NCBI RefSeq assembly: GCF_013114825.1
Contig: NZ_JAAVLX010000002.1
Location: 434,001-498,000 of the forward strand
From: Bradyrhizobium australiense
Lineage (GTDB): Bacteria; Pseudomonadota; Alphaproteobacteria; Rhizobiales; Xanthobacteraceae
Length of the DNA: 64,000 nucleotides
Direction of reading: 5' to 3'
Positions 33,767 through 43,026 of the stretch are shown in pieces (the first letter of the stretch is position 1; each line of letters opens with the position of its first letter). The notes beneath the pieces were generated by a model. It was not told where the DNA came from and made no database searches. It saw only the letters and a list, made by a program, of their open reading frames with translations. Made by a program: the position numbers and the translations under genes.

Positions 33767-35460
33767 CCCGTCCGCCCGGTCTGATCTACGCTGTGGATGA
33801 TCATCCGCCATGGGTGATTCTGGTCGTCTCGGCGTTGCAGCACATCGGGCTTATGGCGATCACGTTGATCTTCCCAATCATTATCGCGCGCGAGGCAAAT
33901 CTCTCTGGAACGCAATTTCTCGATCTGGTCTCGCTATCGATGCTTGGACTTGGCGTTGCAAATGTATGCTTTTGCATCCGATCGAAATTCTTCGGATCTG
34001 GCTATCTTTGTGGAGCCGCCTATACGGCAATCTTTCTCGGCCCTTCACTGTTCGCGCTGCAGCAGGGTGGTCTTGCGCTGGTTTTCGGCATGACGATCAT
34101 TGGCGGGTTGGTGCAGATCGCCATCGCGCCGCTTCTCCACCGCTTGCGAGCGCTGCTGCCTTCTGAAATCGCCGGTCTCGTGATTGCGGTGGTCGGTCTC
34201 ACTCTGGCGGGGCTTGGCGTGCGCTATGGGCTGGGCATCAATGCGCAGCAACAGAAGATCAACCCGGATTATGTGATCGTGGCCGGGGCCTCGCTCGTCA
34301 CCATGACGGTGCTGAACATCTGGTCAAAAGGTTATGGCAGGATGTTCTGCGTGCTAATCGGGATGCTGGTCGGATATGCCGTCAGCGCCGGCCTCGGGAT
34401 ATTTGATCTAGCCAGGATCGTCCCGGAGGGAGGATTGGGCGTTCTACGCTTGCCGCGGATTCAGCATGTGGGCTGGTCGGTTGATCCGGTGCTGATCGCC
34501 CCCTTTGTGGTTGCATCGCTGGCCGCCACACTCCGCGCTATGGGCGACGTGTCGAATGCGCAGCGCATCAACGATGCCGACTGGGTCCGTCCCAACTTCG
34601 GGTCGCTCGCGGGCGGCGTATCGGCCAACGGCGTCGCCGTCATGTTTTGCGGGCTGGTCGGCAGTTGCGGCATCAACACCTACAGCTCGACCATCGGATT
34701 ATCTGGCGCGACCGGCGTGACCAGCCGCAGTGTCGGCTACGCGATCGGACTCGGATTCTGCGCGCTCGCCTTCGTTCCGCCCATGGCCGTGGCGTTGGCG
34801 GCGATGCCGCTGCCAGTAATGGGCGCTGCGCTTTTTTTCACGGCCGCCTTCGTGTTCACCAGTGGATTGCAGATGATCACAGCGCGTATGCTCGACGCTC
34901 GCAAGACGCTGGTCATCGGCTTCTCCTTTGCAATGGCGGTAGTCGCTGACCTCTATCACGAGGCCCTGATGGGAGTACCGATCGTTCTGCAGCCAATCTT
35001 CGGGAACTCCCTGGTCTTGGGCACGGTCTGTGCCGTCGTGCTGAACCTGATCATGCGTATTGGCGTGCGTCAGCAGGCTTCCATCAAGCTGGCGCCCGGC
35101 GGTATCAATCGCGAAGCCGTGGAGCGGTTCCTTTCGGAGCAAGGTGCGCGCTGGGCAGCGCGGCGGGACATCATGCACCGGGCAATCTTCGGCGTGGTCC
35201 AGGTACTCGAAGTGGTTGGTGATCCGCCTGGCGGCGTCGAGGTCGAGGCGAGCTTCGATGAATTCAACCTCGATATACGGATCCGCTACGTCGGTGCGCC
35301 GCTGACCATTCCGGAGCGCAAGCCCTCGCCAAAGGAGATCGTAGAAAGCGAGCACGGCGAGCGGCTGCTTGCCGGCTATCTGCTCCGTCAAAGCGCCGAC
35401 CACATCAACGCACAGGGAAACGGCGCATCTGTCGAGATGATACTGCACTACGACCATTGA
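33763..35460 (+). CDS. NCS2/SLC23 nucleobase-type permease with a degenerate RsbW-like C-terminal domain
   Basis: A 565-residue protein. Residues 1 to about 430 are a transporter of the xanthine/uracil/ascorbate family with about fourteen hydrophobic segments, including LQHIGLMAITLIFPIIIARE, GLVGSCGINTYSSTIGLSG and ATGVTSRSVGYAIGLGFCAL (the family's characteristic loop). Residues about 435-565 are cytosolic and not part of the family: VEVEASFDEFNLDIRIRYVG, then EHGERLLAGYLLRQSADHIN and ASVEMILHYDH. This resembles the second half of the RsbW-like kinase two genes upstream, but the N-box is missing, so it should not be an active kinase. ATG at 33763 overlaps the STAS stop by 4 bp; a frame from 33646 is rejected. 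Confidence 0.85.
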   Translation: MTRPPGLIYAVDDHPPWVILVVSALQHIGLMAITLIFPIIIAREANLSGTQFLDLVSLSMLGLGVANVCFCIRSKFFGSGYLCGAAYTAIFLGPSLFALQQGGLALVFGMTIIGGLVQIAIAPLLHRLRALLPSEIAGLVIAVVGLTLAGLGVRYGLGINAQQQKINPDYVIVAGASLVTMTVLNIWSKGYGRMFCVLIGMLVGYAVSAGLGIFDLARIVPEGGLGVLRLPRIQHVGWSVDPVLIAPFVVASLAATLRAMGDVSNAQRINDADWVRPNFGSLAGGVSANGVAVMFCGLVGSCGINTYSSTIGLSGATGVTSRSVGYAIGLGFCALAFVPPMAVALAAMPLPVMGAALFFTAAFVFTSGLQMITARMLDARKTLVIGFSFAMAVVADLYHEALMGVPIVLQPIFGNSLVLGTVCAVVLNLIMRIGVRQQASIKLAPGGINREAVERFLSEQGARWAARRDIMHRAIFGVVQVLEVVGDPPGGVEVEASFDEFNLDIRIRYVGAPLTIPERKPSPKEIVESEHGERLLAGYLLRQSADHINAQGNGASVEMILHYDH

Positions 35461-36375
35461 GACGAAGGCTCATGGCCCTTTCCTCAGGCTTGCGGTTCAA
35501 GCCGAATGGCCTCTCCGCGCCGCGAGGTCGCACTTTGACACCAGAGCCGACGTGGCAGCTTAGAGGAGCAGGAAAGAAGTCGTTACCGCGACCGCTACCG
35601 TCAGGGGTACAAAATCGCAGAAGATCGTAGTTCGGCGGGCAAAATCGTGCCGCTTGGTAGCGGGGGAGCGTTACCAACCCACGCCGACATCGCCGCCAAT
35701 TTTCCGCGTGAAGTTCGCTGCAAGCTCGACCCGTTAGGTCGTAGATATGACTACAACTCTCTGCGACCACCGAACGCCGCCAGAAGCCGAATTCTGTCCG
35801 CTAAAGAGAACGCGTCAGCCGGGCGGTACAGCATTTGGTACAGCATGGCGCAAGGCGATCGCGCTTAAGTGCTGACGATGCTTCGCTTTTCGCGATGTCC
35901 CGGTCCAATCCATCATCGGTGCCGTGGAGAATTTCCAGCCTAACCTATTCATTTCTTTTGGCTTTTTACGACCACTTGGTACTATAAGAGAATTGGACCG
36001 ACTGAAGAATTTGCAGTCCCCAAACCTTACGCCGCTGGCTCTTCTACGATCATATTCGCTCAAATTGGAAGCCAAATTGCCGTCTCGATGCACGCATGAT
36101 GCACACGGGAATGAGTGCACACGCACAGCGAACTCCGCAAGATCCGGTTCCCAGATCTGTCTCCGACAACGCGGGAGGAATTGGCTAAAGAGCGCGCCGC
36201 TATATCAGCAGTTAGAGCCAAGGGCGGCTATCCGCTGAACCGCTCGCAGTTTTGTGCGCCAGAAGACCGATCTTCTCAGCGTCGTTCATCAATTCGATCC
36301 GAGTCTAGCACGTGACGATGACGGACGAGTCAGGAGCGCCCGCACCACTCGGCTGATCCACCTTCGGAATCGATA
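35461..36375. other. Gene-poor stretch after the H-NOX operon
   Basis: Contains the tRNA-end repeat at 35601-35695. A short plus-strand frame at 36115-36315 (LSPTTREELAKERAAISAV) looks somewhat protein-like but matches no family I know. No terminator with a T-run was found after the permease gene. Confidence 0.4.
35601..35695 (-). repeat. Dispersed repeat with tRNA 3'-end, copy A
   Basis: Plus-strand order: TACAAAATCGCAGAAGATCG, then TTCGGCGGGCAAAATCG, then TTGGTAGCGGGGG and a stem partner GCGTTACCAA. On the minus strand the last part reads CCCCCGCTACCA, like the 3' end of a tRNA including CCA. The first ~50 bases align closely with copy B at 62576. The copy has no full tRNA body. Confidence 0.6.
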
Positions 36376-36903
36376 CTATTCAGCGTCTGAGCTCCGTCGG
36401 GCGGCTGGAGCCTGCTCGCGAGCTGCCGGCGAAGGCTTGAAGTCCGGAAATCGACTTAGTATCGCAGCCTTCAAGAATCTGAAATGCGAGATCGTTGTGG
36501 CAAGCTCTCCTAGACGACGTTGACCGTTCGCGATCTCGCTATTGAACAGATCTTGATGGTGTTTATCGAGTGGTTCTCGCTCAAGATACTCGTCCGTGGC
36601 ATTTCCCTGGGTCACAGCGGCGCGTGCCAGGACATCTTCAACCCGTCGACTGAGACCCGATTGCTCCTGTTCGGCCGAATGAAGCGCATGCTGGACGGCG
36701 TCGAGGATGGCACTGACGCGCGCATGATCGGTTTCGGCATCGCGCTCGGGTGATCGCGCCTTGAATTCCTCGCCCCCCAGCCGAGCCTCAAGGAAGTTAT
36801 GCAACCTGGCGCGCCAAAACAGCTGGAACATTTTCGCTATCTCCGGTCCAAAGCCGTAGTCGCTAAGCATAGCGTCGCAAACACACCCGATCTTGGTCAA
36901 CAA
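36376..36903 (-). CDS. Hypothetical protein
   Basis: A 175-residue soluble protein with even, protein-like composition: helical, rich in Glu, Arg and Ala, with segments ISAILDAVQHALHS-like near residue 65 and NGQRRLGELATTISHFRFLK near 125. No membrane segment or signal peptide. I do not recognise a family. The first ~25 residues (CVCDAMLSDYGFG) look less regular, so the start may be internal, for example at Met25. Opposite-strand frames in the same place lack coding character. Confidence 0.5.
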   Translation of the reverse strand: MLTKIGCVCDAMLSDYGFGPEIAKMFQLFWRARLHNFLEARLGGEEFKARSPERDAETDHARVSAILDAVQHALHSAEQEQSGLSRRVEDVLARAAVTQGNATDEYLEREPLDKHHQDLFNSEIANGQRRLGELATTISHFRFLKAAILSRFPDFKPSPAAREQAPAARRSSDAE

Positions 36904-37060
36904 CGCCTAAACTTCGAGCCGATGGCCCGTCGGGGGCAGAAAGTAACAGCCATTCCAATCGATCCCCTGCTATCTTCACAAGGGCATCTGCCACATGGGC
37001 ATCTCGACCGGGGATTGCAAGTTGAGCGGCCTCAAGCGCAACGGCGATCGCAAATGATGA

Positions 37061-37240
37061 TCAGACCAGACGGATTGAATGGCGCGGGCACGCCACGACC
37101 ATGAACCCAGCTGCCATCGCATAAGCGGCAAAGCGCTCGCAATCCGCGCCGATCTCGCTAATGGTTGGCCTCATTCCGAGAGGAACGAGAGTATCGTAGA
37201 TGATGAAGCCGACGGACAAAAAAGCGGCAATCTTTGTCAA
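37061..37240 (-). CDS. Small possible membrane protein, TTG start
   Basis: A 59-residue frame from TTG at 37240, with GGAGGT three bases before it. It reads MTKIAAFLSVGFIIYDTLVP, then MRPTISEIGADCERFAAYAM and ends ACPRHSIRLV. There is a first hydrophobic segment and a second weaker one near the end (YAMAAGFMVVA). No family known to me. The good ribosome site and amino-acid composition support it; the rare start codon and short length weaken it. Confidence 0.4.
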   Translation of the reverse strand: MTKIAAFLSVGFIIYDTLVPLGMRPTISEIGADCERFAAYAMAAGFMVVACPRHSIRLV

Positions 37241-37515
37241 ATCACCTCCGAGTGCAGCTTGTTGACCAAACCGGAGATTACGCCACTTTCATTTTCGAAG
37301 CACTCCCGCTACGCCACCCGACAAGCGAGAGCACGTCGGTGGTGTTGGTCTTCATTGAACCGCGGACACTCTTTGGCTGGCGCCGCCAGACCCAATGCCT
37401 TATCATTGGCAGATAGACCCGACGATGAAACTTGCGCAAATGCGGTGCCGGAGGTGGCCCTGATGTTCCAGGCCTATCTCCTCGAACCGGCCGGCTGAGC
37501 GACGCTTGAAACGGC

Positions 37516-37739
37516 ATGGCAATCCATATCCGAAATCACTTCGGGGGGCTTTTTGATGTCTCGACCTATGTACGCACCATCAAGGTGCCGCCGAAAGGGG
37601 CTTTACCGAGCTCAAGAAGGTGAAAGGCGAACCGAAAAGCGCGGAGCAGTTGGAACGTCAGCCTTTCGGCAGGGTTTTACTCGACCGTGATGGGACGCGC
37701 ATCTTGGAGGCCAGCGTGAGTGTCCGCTATTTCAAGTAA
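37516..37739 (+). pseudogene. Short gene of unknown function with one frameshift
   Basis: Starts MAIHIRNHFGGLFDVSTYV, then after RTIKVPPK the frame is lost; two bases over, the protein resumes as GFTELKKVKGEPKSAEQ and FGRVLLDRDGTRILEASVS, ending VRYFK at 37739. A single indel near 37597 would rejoin both parts into about 74 residues. Family unknown. Confidence 0.4.
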
Positions 37740-37822
37740 GCCTCCGGTCAGCATCTCGGCCGCATGAGCACCGCCTGAAACTTCGTTATTTAGAAACGTG
37801 ACTCATCCAAAGGAGTTACCGA

Positions 37823-38821
37823 ATGACGATACTGATCACGGGAGGCGCCGGGTTCATTGGCGGCCATACAGTTCTCGCTTTTCTCGATCGGGGCGAAATT
37901 CCAATTGTTTTGGATGATCTGTCGACCGGCAACAGAGCGGCAATCCCATCAGATGTCCCCTTCTTTGCCGGCGATGTCGGTGATACGGAGTTAGTATTGC
38001 GTCTTGTACAAAACCATAGGATTGACGCGATCCTACATTTCGCGGCCAAAATAGTCGTTCCGGAATCGGTAGCCGATCCGCTTAACTATTATCTCAACAA
38101 CACGGTCAAAACACATGCTCTGCTACAAGCAGCGGTGAGAGGAAAGGTGAAGCATTTTGTTTTCTCTTCCACTGCGGCAGTTTATGGCAACACAGGTTCT
38201 AAGTCTGTAAGCGAGACCGCTGATCCAGCGCCGCTTTCGCCTTATGGAAGGTCAAAGCTGATGTCGGAGTATATGCTGGTTGATGCAGGCGAGGCATATG
38301 ATCTGCGGTATGTGATCCTGCGCTACTTTAACGTAGCGGGGGCCGATCCTGCCGGGCGTCTTGGTCAATCGACACCTGGTGCGACGCATCTAATCAAAGT
38401 GGCCCTTGAGACGGCACTTCGGCGACGCACCTACATGAGTATTTATGGCAGCGACTACCCGACACCCGACGGGACGTGTGTGCGAGATTACGTGCATGTC
38501 TCCGATTTGGCTCGGGCGCATCTCGCGGCGCTCGATCATCTGCGGAATGGTGGTGAGTCGCGAACGCTCAATTGCGGCTATGGACGGGGATACTCAGTCA
38601 GAGAAGTCGTTGACACAGTAAGGAATATCACGGGAGTTGATTTCGAAATTCGCCAAGCGCCCCGCCGAGAGGGAGATCCCGCCTCAATTGTTGCAAATAG
38701 CGATCAACTTATGAAGCTGGGATGGAAGCCAGAATTAAATGATTTGGCAAAGATGATCGAGCATGCCCACAACTGGGAAAGCAAATTGATAGCAGCTGAG
38801 TCCCGAACTGCCATCCGTTAG
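37823..38821 (+). CDS. galE: UDP-glucose 4-epimerase
   Basis: A 332-residue extended SDR that interconverts UDP-glucose and UDP-galactose, supplying galactose for the polysaccharide. NAD loop ILITGGAGFIGGHTVLAF at the N-terminus, STAAVYGN with the catalytic serine/threonine, and the YxxxK motif in SPYGRSKLMSEY. Later segments VILRYFNVAGADPAGRLGQS and DGTCVRDYVHVSDLARAHL are typical of GalE. Start is supported by AAAGGAG eight bases upstream. First gene of the exopolysaccharide locus. Confidence 0.93.
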   Translation: MTILITGGAGFIGGHTVLAFLDRGEIPIVLDDLSTGNRAAIPSDVPFFAGDVGDTELVLRLVQNHRIDAILHFAAKIVVPESVADPLNYYLNNTVKTHALLQAAVRGKVKHFVFSSTAAVYGNTGSKSVSETADPAPLSPYGRSKLMSEYMLVDAGEAYDLRYVILRYFNVAGADPAGRLGQSTPGATHLIKVALETALRRRTYMSIYGSDYPTPDGTCVRDYVHVSDLARAHLAALDHLRNGGESRTLNCGYGRGYSVREVVDTVRNITGVDFEIRQAPRREGDPASIVANSDQLMKLGWKPELNDLAKMIEHAHNWESKLIAAESRTAIR

Positions 38822-39098
38822 CGAGGTCCACCAGTAGCCAGTCTTTAGCAAATATGTCGCGAACGCGACGAGCGGTTTTCCAGCCCGGCCGCCCGTCCCG
38901 CGCTGTCCATTGGTTCAGCGCTGAAGCCCGGCGTTACACGGCCAACCCGGTGCTTCTCCTGGTTAATCCTCGAACCATTTCCGCTCCACTACACCTGCGC
39001 GAGGCAGGCGCCACATCGTCTGGCTGGCTCCAAGGGCCAGTGGCGCCGTCGAAAGTCCTAAGCTAGTATTCCAATCGAGCCGCTCACTGGGGCGATCG

Positions 39099-40235
39099 AT
39101 GCCGTCCACTCCTAGAAACATAGTGTTTGTCATTAACTCGCTCGCAGCCGGTGGGGCAGAGCGTGCGCTAACCGATTTGCTGGCGTACCTGCAGGATGAT
39201 CTTCGGCAATACACCGTCCATCTTGTGCTTCTCGACGTCGAAGAACAGCGGCACGCCGTGCCACCTTATGTACGAAAACATATTCTCGACGCCAAATTCG
39301 GTATGCTCTCAAGCATTGTTTTGCTTGGTCGACTCTTGAGAGAGTTAACCCCTGCGGTAACGTTGAGTTTCCTCAATCGGGCGAACTGCGCAAATGTCGT
39401 TTCGTCCAAGATTCTCGGATATCCATGCATAATCAGCGAGCGTGTTCACACCACCAGCCATTTCGGGACCGGCGTTGGCGCCGCGATCAACAAGGCAATC
39501 GTGCGGCTCACGTATCGCCTTGCAGACCAAGTGATCGCCGTATCAGAAGGCGTCAAAGATGAGCTGATTACTAATTTTGGTGTGCGCGAGACGAAGGTTC
39601 GCGTAATCTACAACCCCATTAATATCGGGCGTATTTGTGAAAGAGCATCAGAGGCGCCCAGTATAACACTCCCAAAACCATACATACTGGGCATGGGACG
39701 CCTGGTTCCCAACAAGAACTTTCGGCTACTGATTGAATCGTATTGGTCGTCGGGTATTAGCGAGAATTTGGTTATTCTCGGTGAGGGCAGCGAGCGCAGC
39801 GACCTCGAGATGCTCGTATCGAAGCTCGGCCTGCGCGAACGCGTTCTCCTGCCGGGCTACGTGCAGAATCCGTACCCGGTTCTTAGGGGCGCGCGCCTGT
39901 TCGTATCCTCCTCAAATGCAGAGGGGTTTCCGAACGCGCTGATTGAGGCAATGGCTTTGGGCTGCCCAGTTGTGGCAACTGACTGCAACGCGGGGCCAAT
40001 GGAGATATTGACGCAGAAAATGGCTCCCCGCCCCTCCGAGGTGACACTCGCAGAATATGGAATCTTGGTCCCCGTCAGCTCAGCGAAATTGTTAACTGAT
40101 GCGATCCGTATCGCCAGCCGCGAGGACATCAGAGACCAGTACTCACAACGCGGCAAGCAGCGTGCGCGAGATTTTGGGATACGTAGTTCAGTTGACCAAT
40201 ACAGGTCGGCCATAGCGTCATATGCTTCCGTTTGA
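39099..40235 (+). CDS. Glycosyltransferase family 4
   Basis: A 378-residue retaining glycosyltransferase with GT-B fold. N-terminal SLAAGGAERALTDLLAYL is the acceptor-domain glycine loop; IAVSEGVKDELITNFGV and VIYNPINI mark the linker; the donor domain has YILGMGRLVPNKNFRLLIE and SSSNAEGFPNALIEAMALG, with the conserved EGFPNALIEAMA nucleotide-sugar motif. Cytosolic, likely adding a sugar to the lipid-linked repeat unit of the polysaccharide. Donor and acceptor unknown. Stands alone between galE and the beta-helix gene. Confidence 0.9.
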   Translation: MPSTPRNIVFVINSLAAGGAERALTDLLAYLQDDLRQYTVHLVLLDVEEQRHAVPPYVRKHILDAKFGMLSSIVLLGRLLRELTPAVTLSFLNRANCANVVSSKILGYPCIISERVHTTSHFGTGVGAAINKAIVRLTYRLADQVIAVSEGVKDELITNFGVRETKVRVIYNPINIGRICERASEAPSITLPKPYILGMGRLVPNKNFRLLIESYWSSGISENLVILGEGSERSDLEMLVSKLGLRERVLLPGYVQNPYPVLRGARLFVSSSNAEGFPNALIEAMALGCPVVATDCNAGPMEILTQKMAPRPSEVTLAEYGILVPVSSAKLLTDAIRIASREDIRDQYSQRGKQRARDFGIRSSVDQYRSAIASYASV

Positions 40236-40593
40236 TTTTGCACCATGCGGGCTGGCCTTCTGCTGCAGGATGTCCGCGCATCTGAGGCTGTGTGGGGCAC
40301 GCATGTTCTCGACCGGATCCGAGCCGCCCGAACTATCCCCGTGACGAGTCCTCCACGACGTAGCTCGCTGGTCGTCAAGCGCCGAATGTCGACGGGGAAA
40401 TGTGTCAGCTGAGGCGAAATGGCTTCGGTCGGGGGACCGCTATGATCTGTTCCTGATGGATGAGACGATTGTACGATTTCGTGATCTGCTGATGACCTCA
40501 ACGGGTGTATTCTACGCAATTACTCCAGGATGCCAACGCGACCATGCCGAGGGAGAGGTGGCTGGCCGTTGGTTGACAGTTGGGGAATTACTG
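40236..40593. other. Intergenic stretch before the beta-helix gene
   Basis: The frame of the next gene is open back to 40402 but the extra 64 codons lack a signal or ribosome site. Nothing else recognisable. Confidence 0.3.
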
Positions 40594-41919
40594 ATGATCA
40601 CCAAACGCGCGCTGGGATTGGGTGCAATTAGCGCCGTGGCGGCAAGTTTCGCGCTGCCGTTCCGTGTCGAACGATCAGCTGAGGCGGACGAGAGGCGCGA
40701 AAGCGGTGAACGCAAGTCGTTTGCAAACCGCAGGTACATCACTCCGGTGGGGTCTGGCAATCGGTCCGGAACCGATTGGCAGAACGCAGCAACGCTCGTC
40801 GACATTAACGAAATGATCCGGCTCGCCGGTCCCGGCGGCACGGTTAATCTGCTGGCCGGCGACGAACCTTTTCGAATTACTGACCCGATCGCCATTTCAC
40901 GTGGCGGCGTGTCGCATGCGCCGGTCAAGGTCATGGGTATCGACAGCGCCGGCGCACCGGCCAAGGCCCGCGTCGTCGGCACGCGCACGAGTCCGTATCC
41001 CACTACTCGCGAAGACTTTGCTGCGATGGACCGAGGTAGCGACGTGTTCCGACTCAAGGCCGGTGCCGATCACCTCCACTTTTCATTCCTGGAGTTTCAG
41101 AATATCGGCAATGGGGCGTTCTTGGTCCAAGCAAACATAGCGGCTTTAACACTGGAAGATATCATCGCCACGAACGCAACGCGCTTCTTTGAGCGCGATT
41201 CCAACAAAATGTGCACGGTCACCGACCTTAAAGTTAGGCGTGTTTCCGTCGATGGCTTCTCGAAGTCCGCTTTCCGCCTCGACCAAAATACGTCGAATGT
41301 TGTGATGGAAGATGTGTTCGGCGATAGCATGCGCCAGGATTTCGACAATTTCGCGGAGGGGGTGGATCTATCGGGCAATGTGCATGACGTGGTTTTCCGT
41401 CGCTGCGTCATGCGCAACTCACAACAGACGCGCGGGCCTGATGATTTCTGGAATGGCGATGGCTTTACCTCCGAATTGGGCACGCACAGCATCCTCTTCG
41501 AGGATTGTATCGCGAGCGGGAACACGGACGCTGGCTTCGATCTCAAGTCGAATAACGTGACCCTGCTGCGCTGCAAGAGCTATGGCAACGCCGCCAACTT
41601 CAAGCTCTGGGGCAAGGAGAAGGTGGTGATGCAGGAGTGCGTCTCTGAAAATCCGATCCAATACGGTGGCAACCAGAGCCCGACGCACATTACCGCTCCT
41701 TGGGGAGCCAAGGTGATCGTGAAGAATTGCCGTTTCACAGACCGAAATCGCGACGCAACTGTGTATCATACAGATGCGAACGACACAGTGAAGCCGCCGG
41801 TTGGCTCGACTATTACCGTCACCGGCTCGGGCGTAAACAGTTCGGGTAAGCTTTCATTCGTTGATCTCAACTCCAAAGTTTTCATCGACGGGGTCGAGCA
41901 ACCTCTTGACGGGCGTTGA
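40594..41919 (+). CDS. Exported right-handed parallel beta-helix protein (possible polysaccharide lyase/epimerase)
   Basis: A 441-residue protein starting MITKRALGLGAISAVAASFA, a Tat- or Sec-type export signal (KR instead of RR). The mature part has repeated short strands of the pectate-lyase superfamily: LTLEDIIATNATRFFERD, NVVMEDVFGDS, VVFRRCVMRNSQQ, ILFEDCIASGNTDAGFDLKS, VTLLRCKSYGN and VIVKNCRFTDRN, about 20-25 residues apart. Enzymes of this fold cut or epimerise acidic polysaccharides, so it probably trims or modifies the exopolysaccharide in the periplasm. Catalytic residues cannot be fixed. Start at 40594 is preferred to the GTG frame at 40402 because the signal follows it. Confidence 0.8.
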   Translation: MITKRALGLGAISAVAASFALPFRVERSAEADERRESGERKSFANRRYITPVGSGNRSGTDWQNAATLVDINEMIRLAGPGGTVNLLAGDEPFRITDPIAISRGGVSHAPVKVMGIDSAGAPAKARVVGTRTSPYPTTREDFAAMDRGSDVFRLKAGADHLHFSFLEFQNIGNGAFLVQANIAALTLEDIIATNATRFFERDSNKMCTVTDLKVRRVSVDGFSKSAFRLDQNTSNVVMEDVFGDSMRQDFDNFAEGVDLSGNVHDVVFRRCVMRNSQQTRGPDDFWNGDGFTSELGTHSILFEDCIASGNTDAGFDLKSNNVTLLRCKSYGNAANFKLWGKEKVVMQECVSENPIQYGGNQSPTHITAPWGAKVIVKNCRFTDRNRDATVYHTDANDTVKPPVGSTITVTGSGVNSSGKLSFVDLNSKVFIDGVEQPLDGR

Positions 41920-41988
41920 TGAACTCCCGGACAGGACGCTAAGTCTCGGAAGAGAGGATACCAACTCCTACTGTTTCGGTGTGCTGGA

Positions 41989-42819
41989 ATGTTCAGGCGC
42001 CTAAACCTGCAACGTTGGAGGAAGGCGGTCGATTCCTTCGGCCGTTGGCGAGGAACTGTAGCATATTTCCTTTTCGCATGGCATCGGGTGATCAGGTCCG
42101 GCAATAAGGTGACGGAAATGCGAATCCCGACCGTGACACATCCGATCCGTCTGCGTCCCGCGACGACCGACTGGGTCATCATGGAGCAGATTTATATTGA
42201 TCAGGCGTTTAGCCTGTCACAGTGGCCGGAGCACGAGCGCGCCATCCATATACGTTACGAAAATGCCATAGCGCGTGGTCTGACTCCTGTCATCGTGGAT
42301 TGCGGCGCACATATCGGCTTAGCCACGCTGTGGTTCGCGGTAAAATTCCCTCGTGCTCGCATCTTCGCGATCGAGCCGGCGTCCGAAAATTTCGATATTC
42401 TGTGCTGGAACGTTAAGCCTTATCCGAACATCACACCGATCCATGCCGCCGTATGGGATCACGAGGCACAGGTCCGGTTGGTCAATGCGGGCAACGAACC
42501 ATGGGCATGGGAGACGAGAGAGTATAATTCCGGGGAAGTGCCGACCGTCACCATACCCGGTCTTTTGGGCCGCGAGCCCGATAGCGTTCCTCTCGTCGTC
42601 AAGATCGATATCGAGGGTAGTGAGATTGAAGTATTTCGCACCAACCTGGAATGGATCGAGCGAACGCCTTTGATCGTCGTCGAGCTGCACGATTGGCAAG
42701 GCGGCTGGCGCGGGACGGGGCACGCCGTGTTCTCGGGCCTCAGTACCCATCCCCGTGATTACATGCAACGCGGTGATAATATGTTTTCATTTGCTCACCA
42801 TACGTCGCCCTCGGCCTGA
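41989..42819 (+). CDS. FkbM family methyltransferase
   Basis: A 276-residue SAM-dependent methyltransferase. The FkbM domain shows VIVDCGAHIGLATLWFAVKF (motif I), RIFAIEPASENFDILCWNV and VVKIDIEGSEIEVFRTN, the family hallmark. Members add O-methyl groups to sugars or polyketides; in this locus a sugar hydroxyl of the repeat unit is the likely target (inference). The N-terminal 60 residues are basic with a hydrophobic stretch (GTVAYFLFAWHRVI) that may touch the membrane. 69 bp after the beta-helix gene. Confidence 0.88.
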   Translation: MFRRLNLQRWRKAVDSFGRWRGTVAYFLFAWHRVIRSGNKVTEMRIPTVTHPIRLRPATTDWVIMEQIYIDQAFSLSQWPEHERAIHIRYENAIARGLTPVIVDCGAHIGLATLWFAVKFPRARIFAIEPASENFDILCWNVKPYPNITPIHAAVWDHEAQVRLVNAGNEPWAWETREYNSGEVPTVTIPGLLGREPDSVPLVVKIDIEGSEIEVFRTNLEWIERTPLIVVELHDWQGGWRGTGHAVFSGLSTHPRDYMQRGDNMFSFAHHTSPSA

Positions 42820-43026
42820 GCGGAGTGAACGACAGACGATTTCGTCCGAGTGGACGCGCCGGAACGGGGCCTTCGTCCGTGATCGGCTGGAAACCGGCAG
42901 TCCCCGGAAACGGCATCAAGACGGAGTTCAGGTTGTTCGGCGCCTGCTCCCAGGTTCTGGCCTTGCCATCGGCACGCCAGAATTCGGTCTCCAAAAATTC
43001 GCGAGACTCTCCGGGCAGTTCGTCGG

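Noticed and set aside
35601..35695. tRNA gene at the repeat
   Set aside because: Only the 3' end resembles a tRNA; no D-arm or anticodon arm can be found next to it.
36520..37104. Plus-strand open frames over the hypothetical gene at 36376-36903
   Set aside because: Irregular composition; the minus strand has the better protein character.
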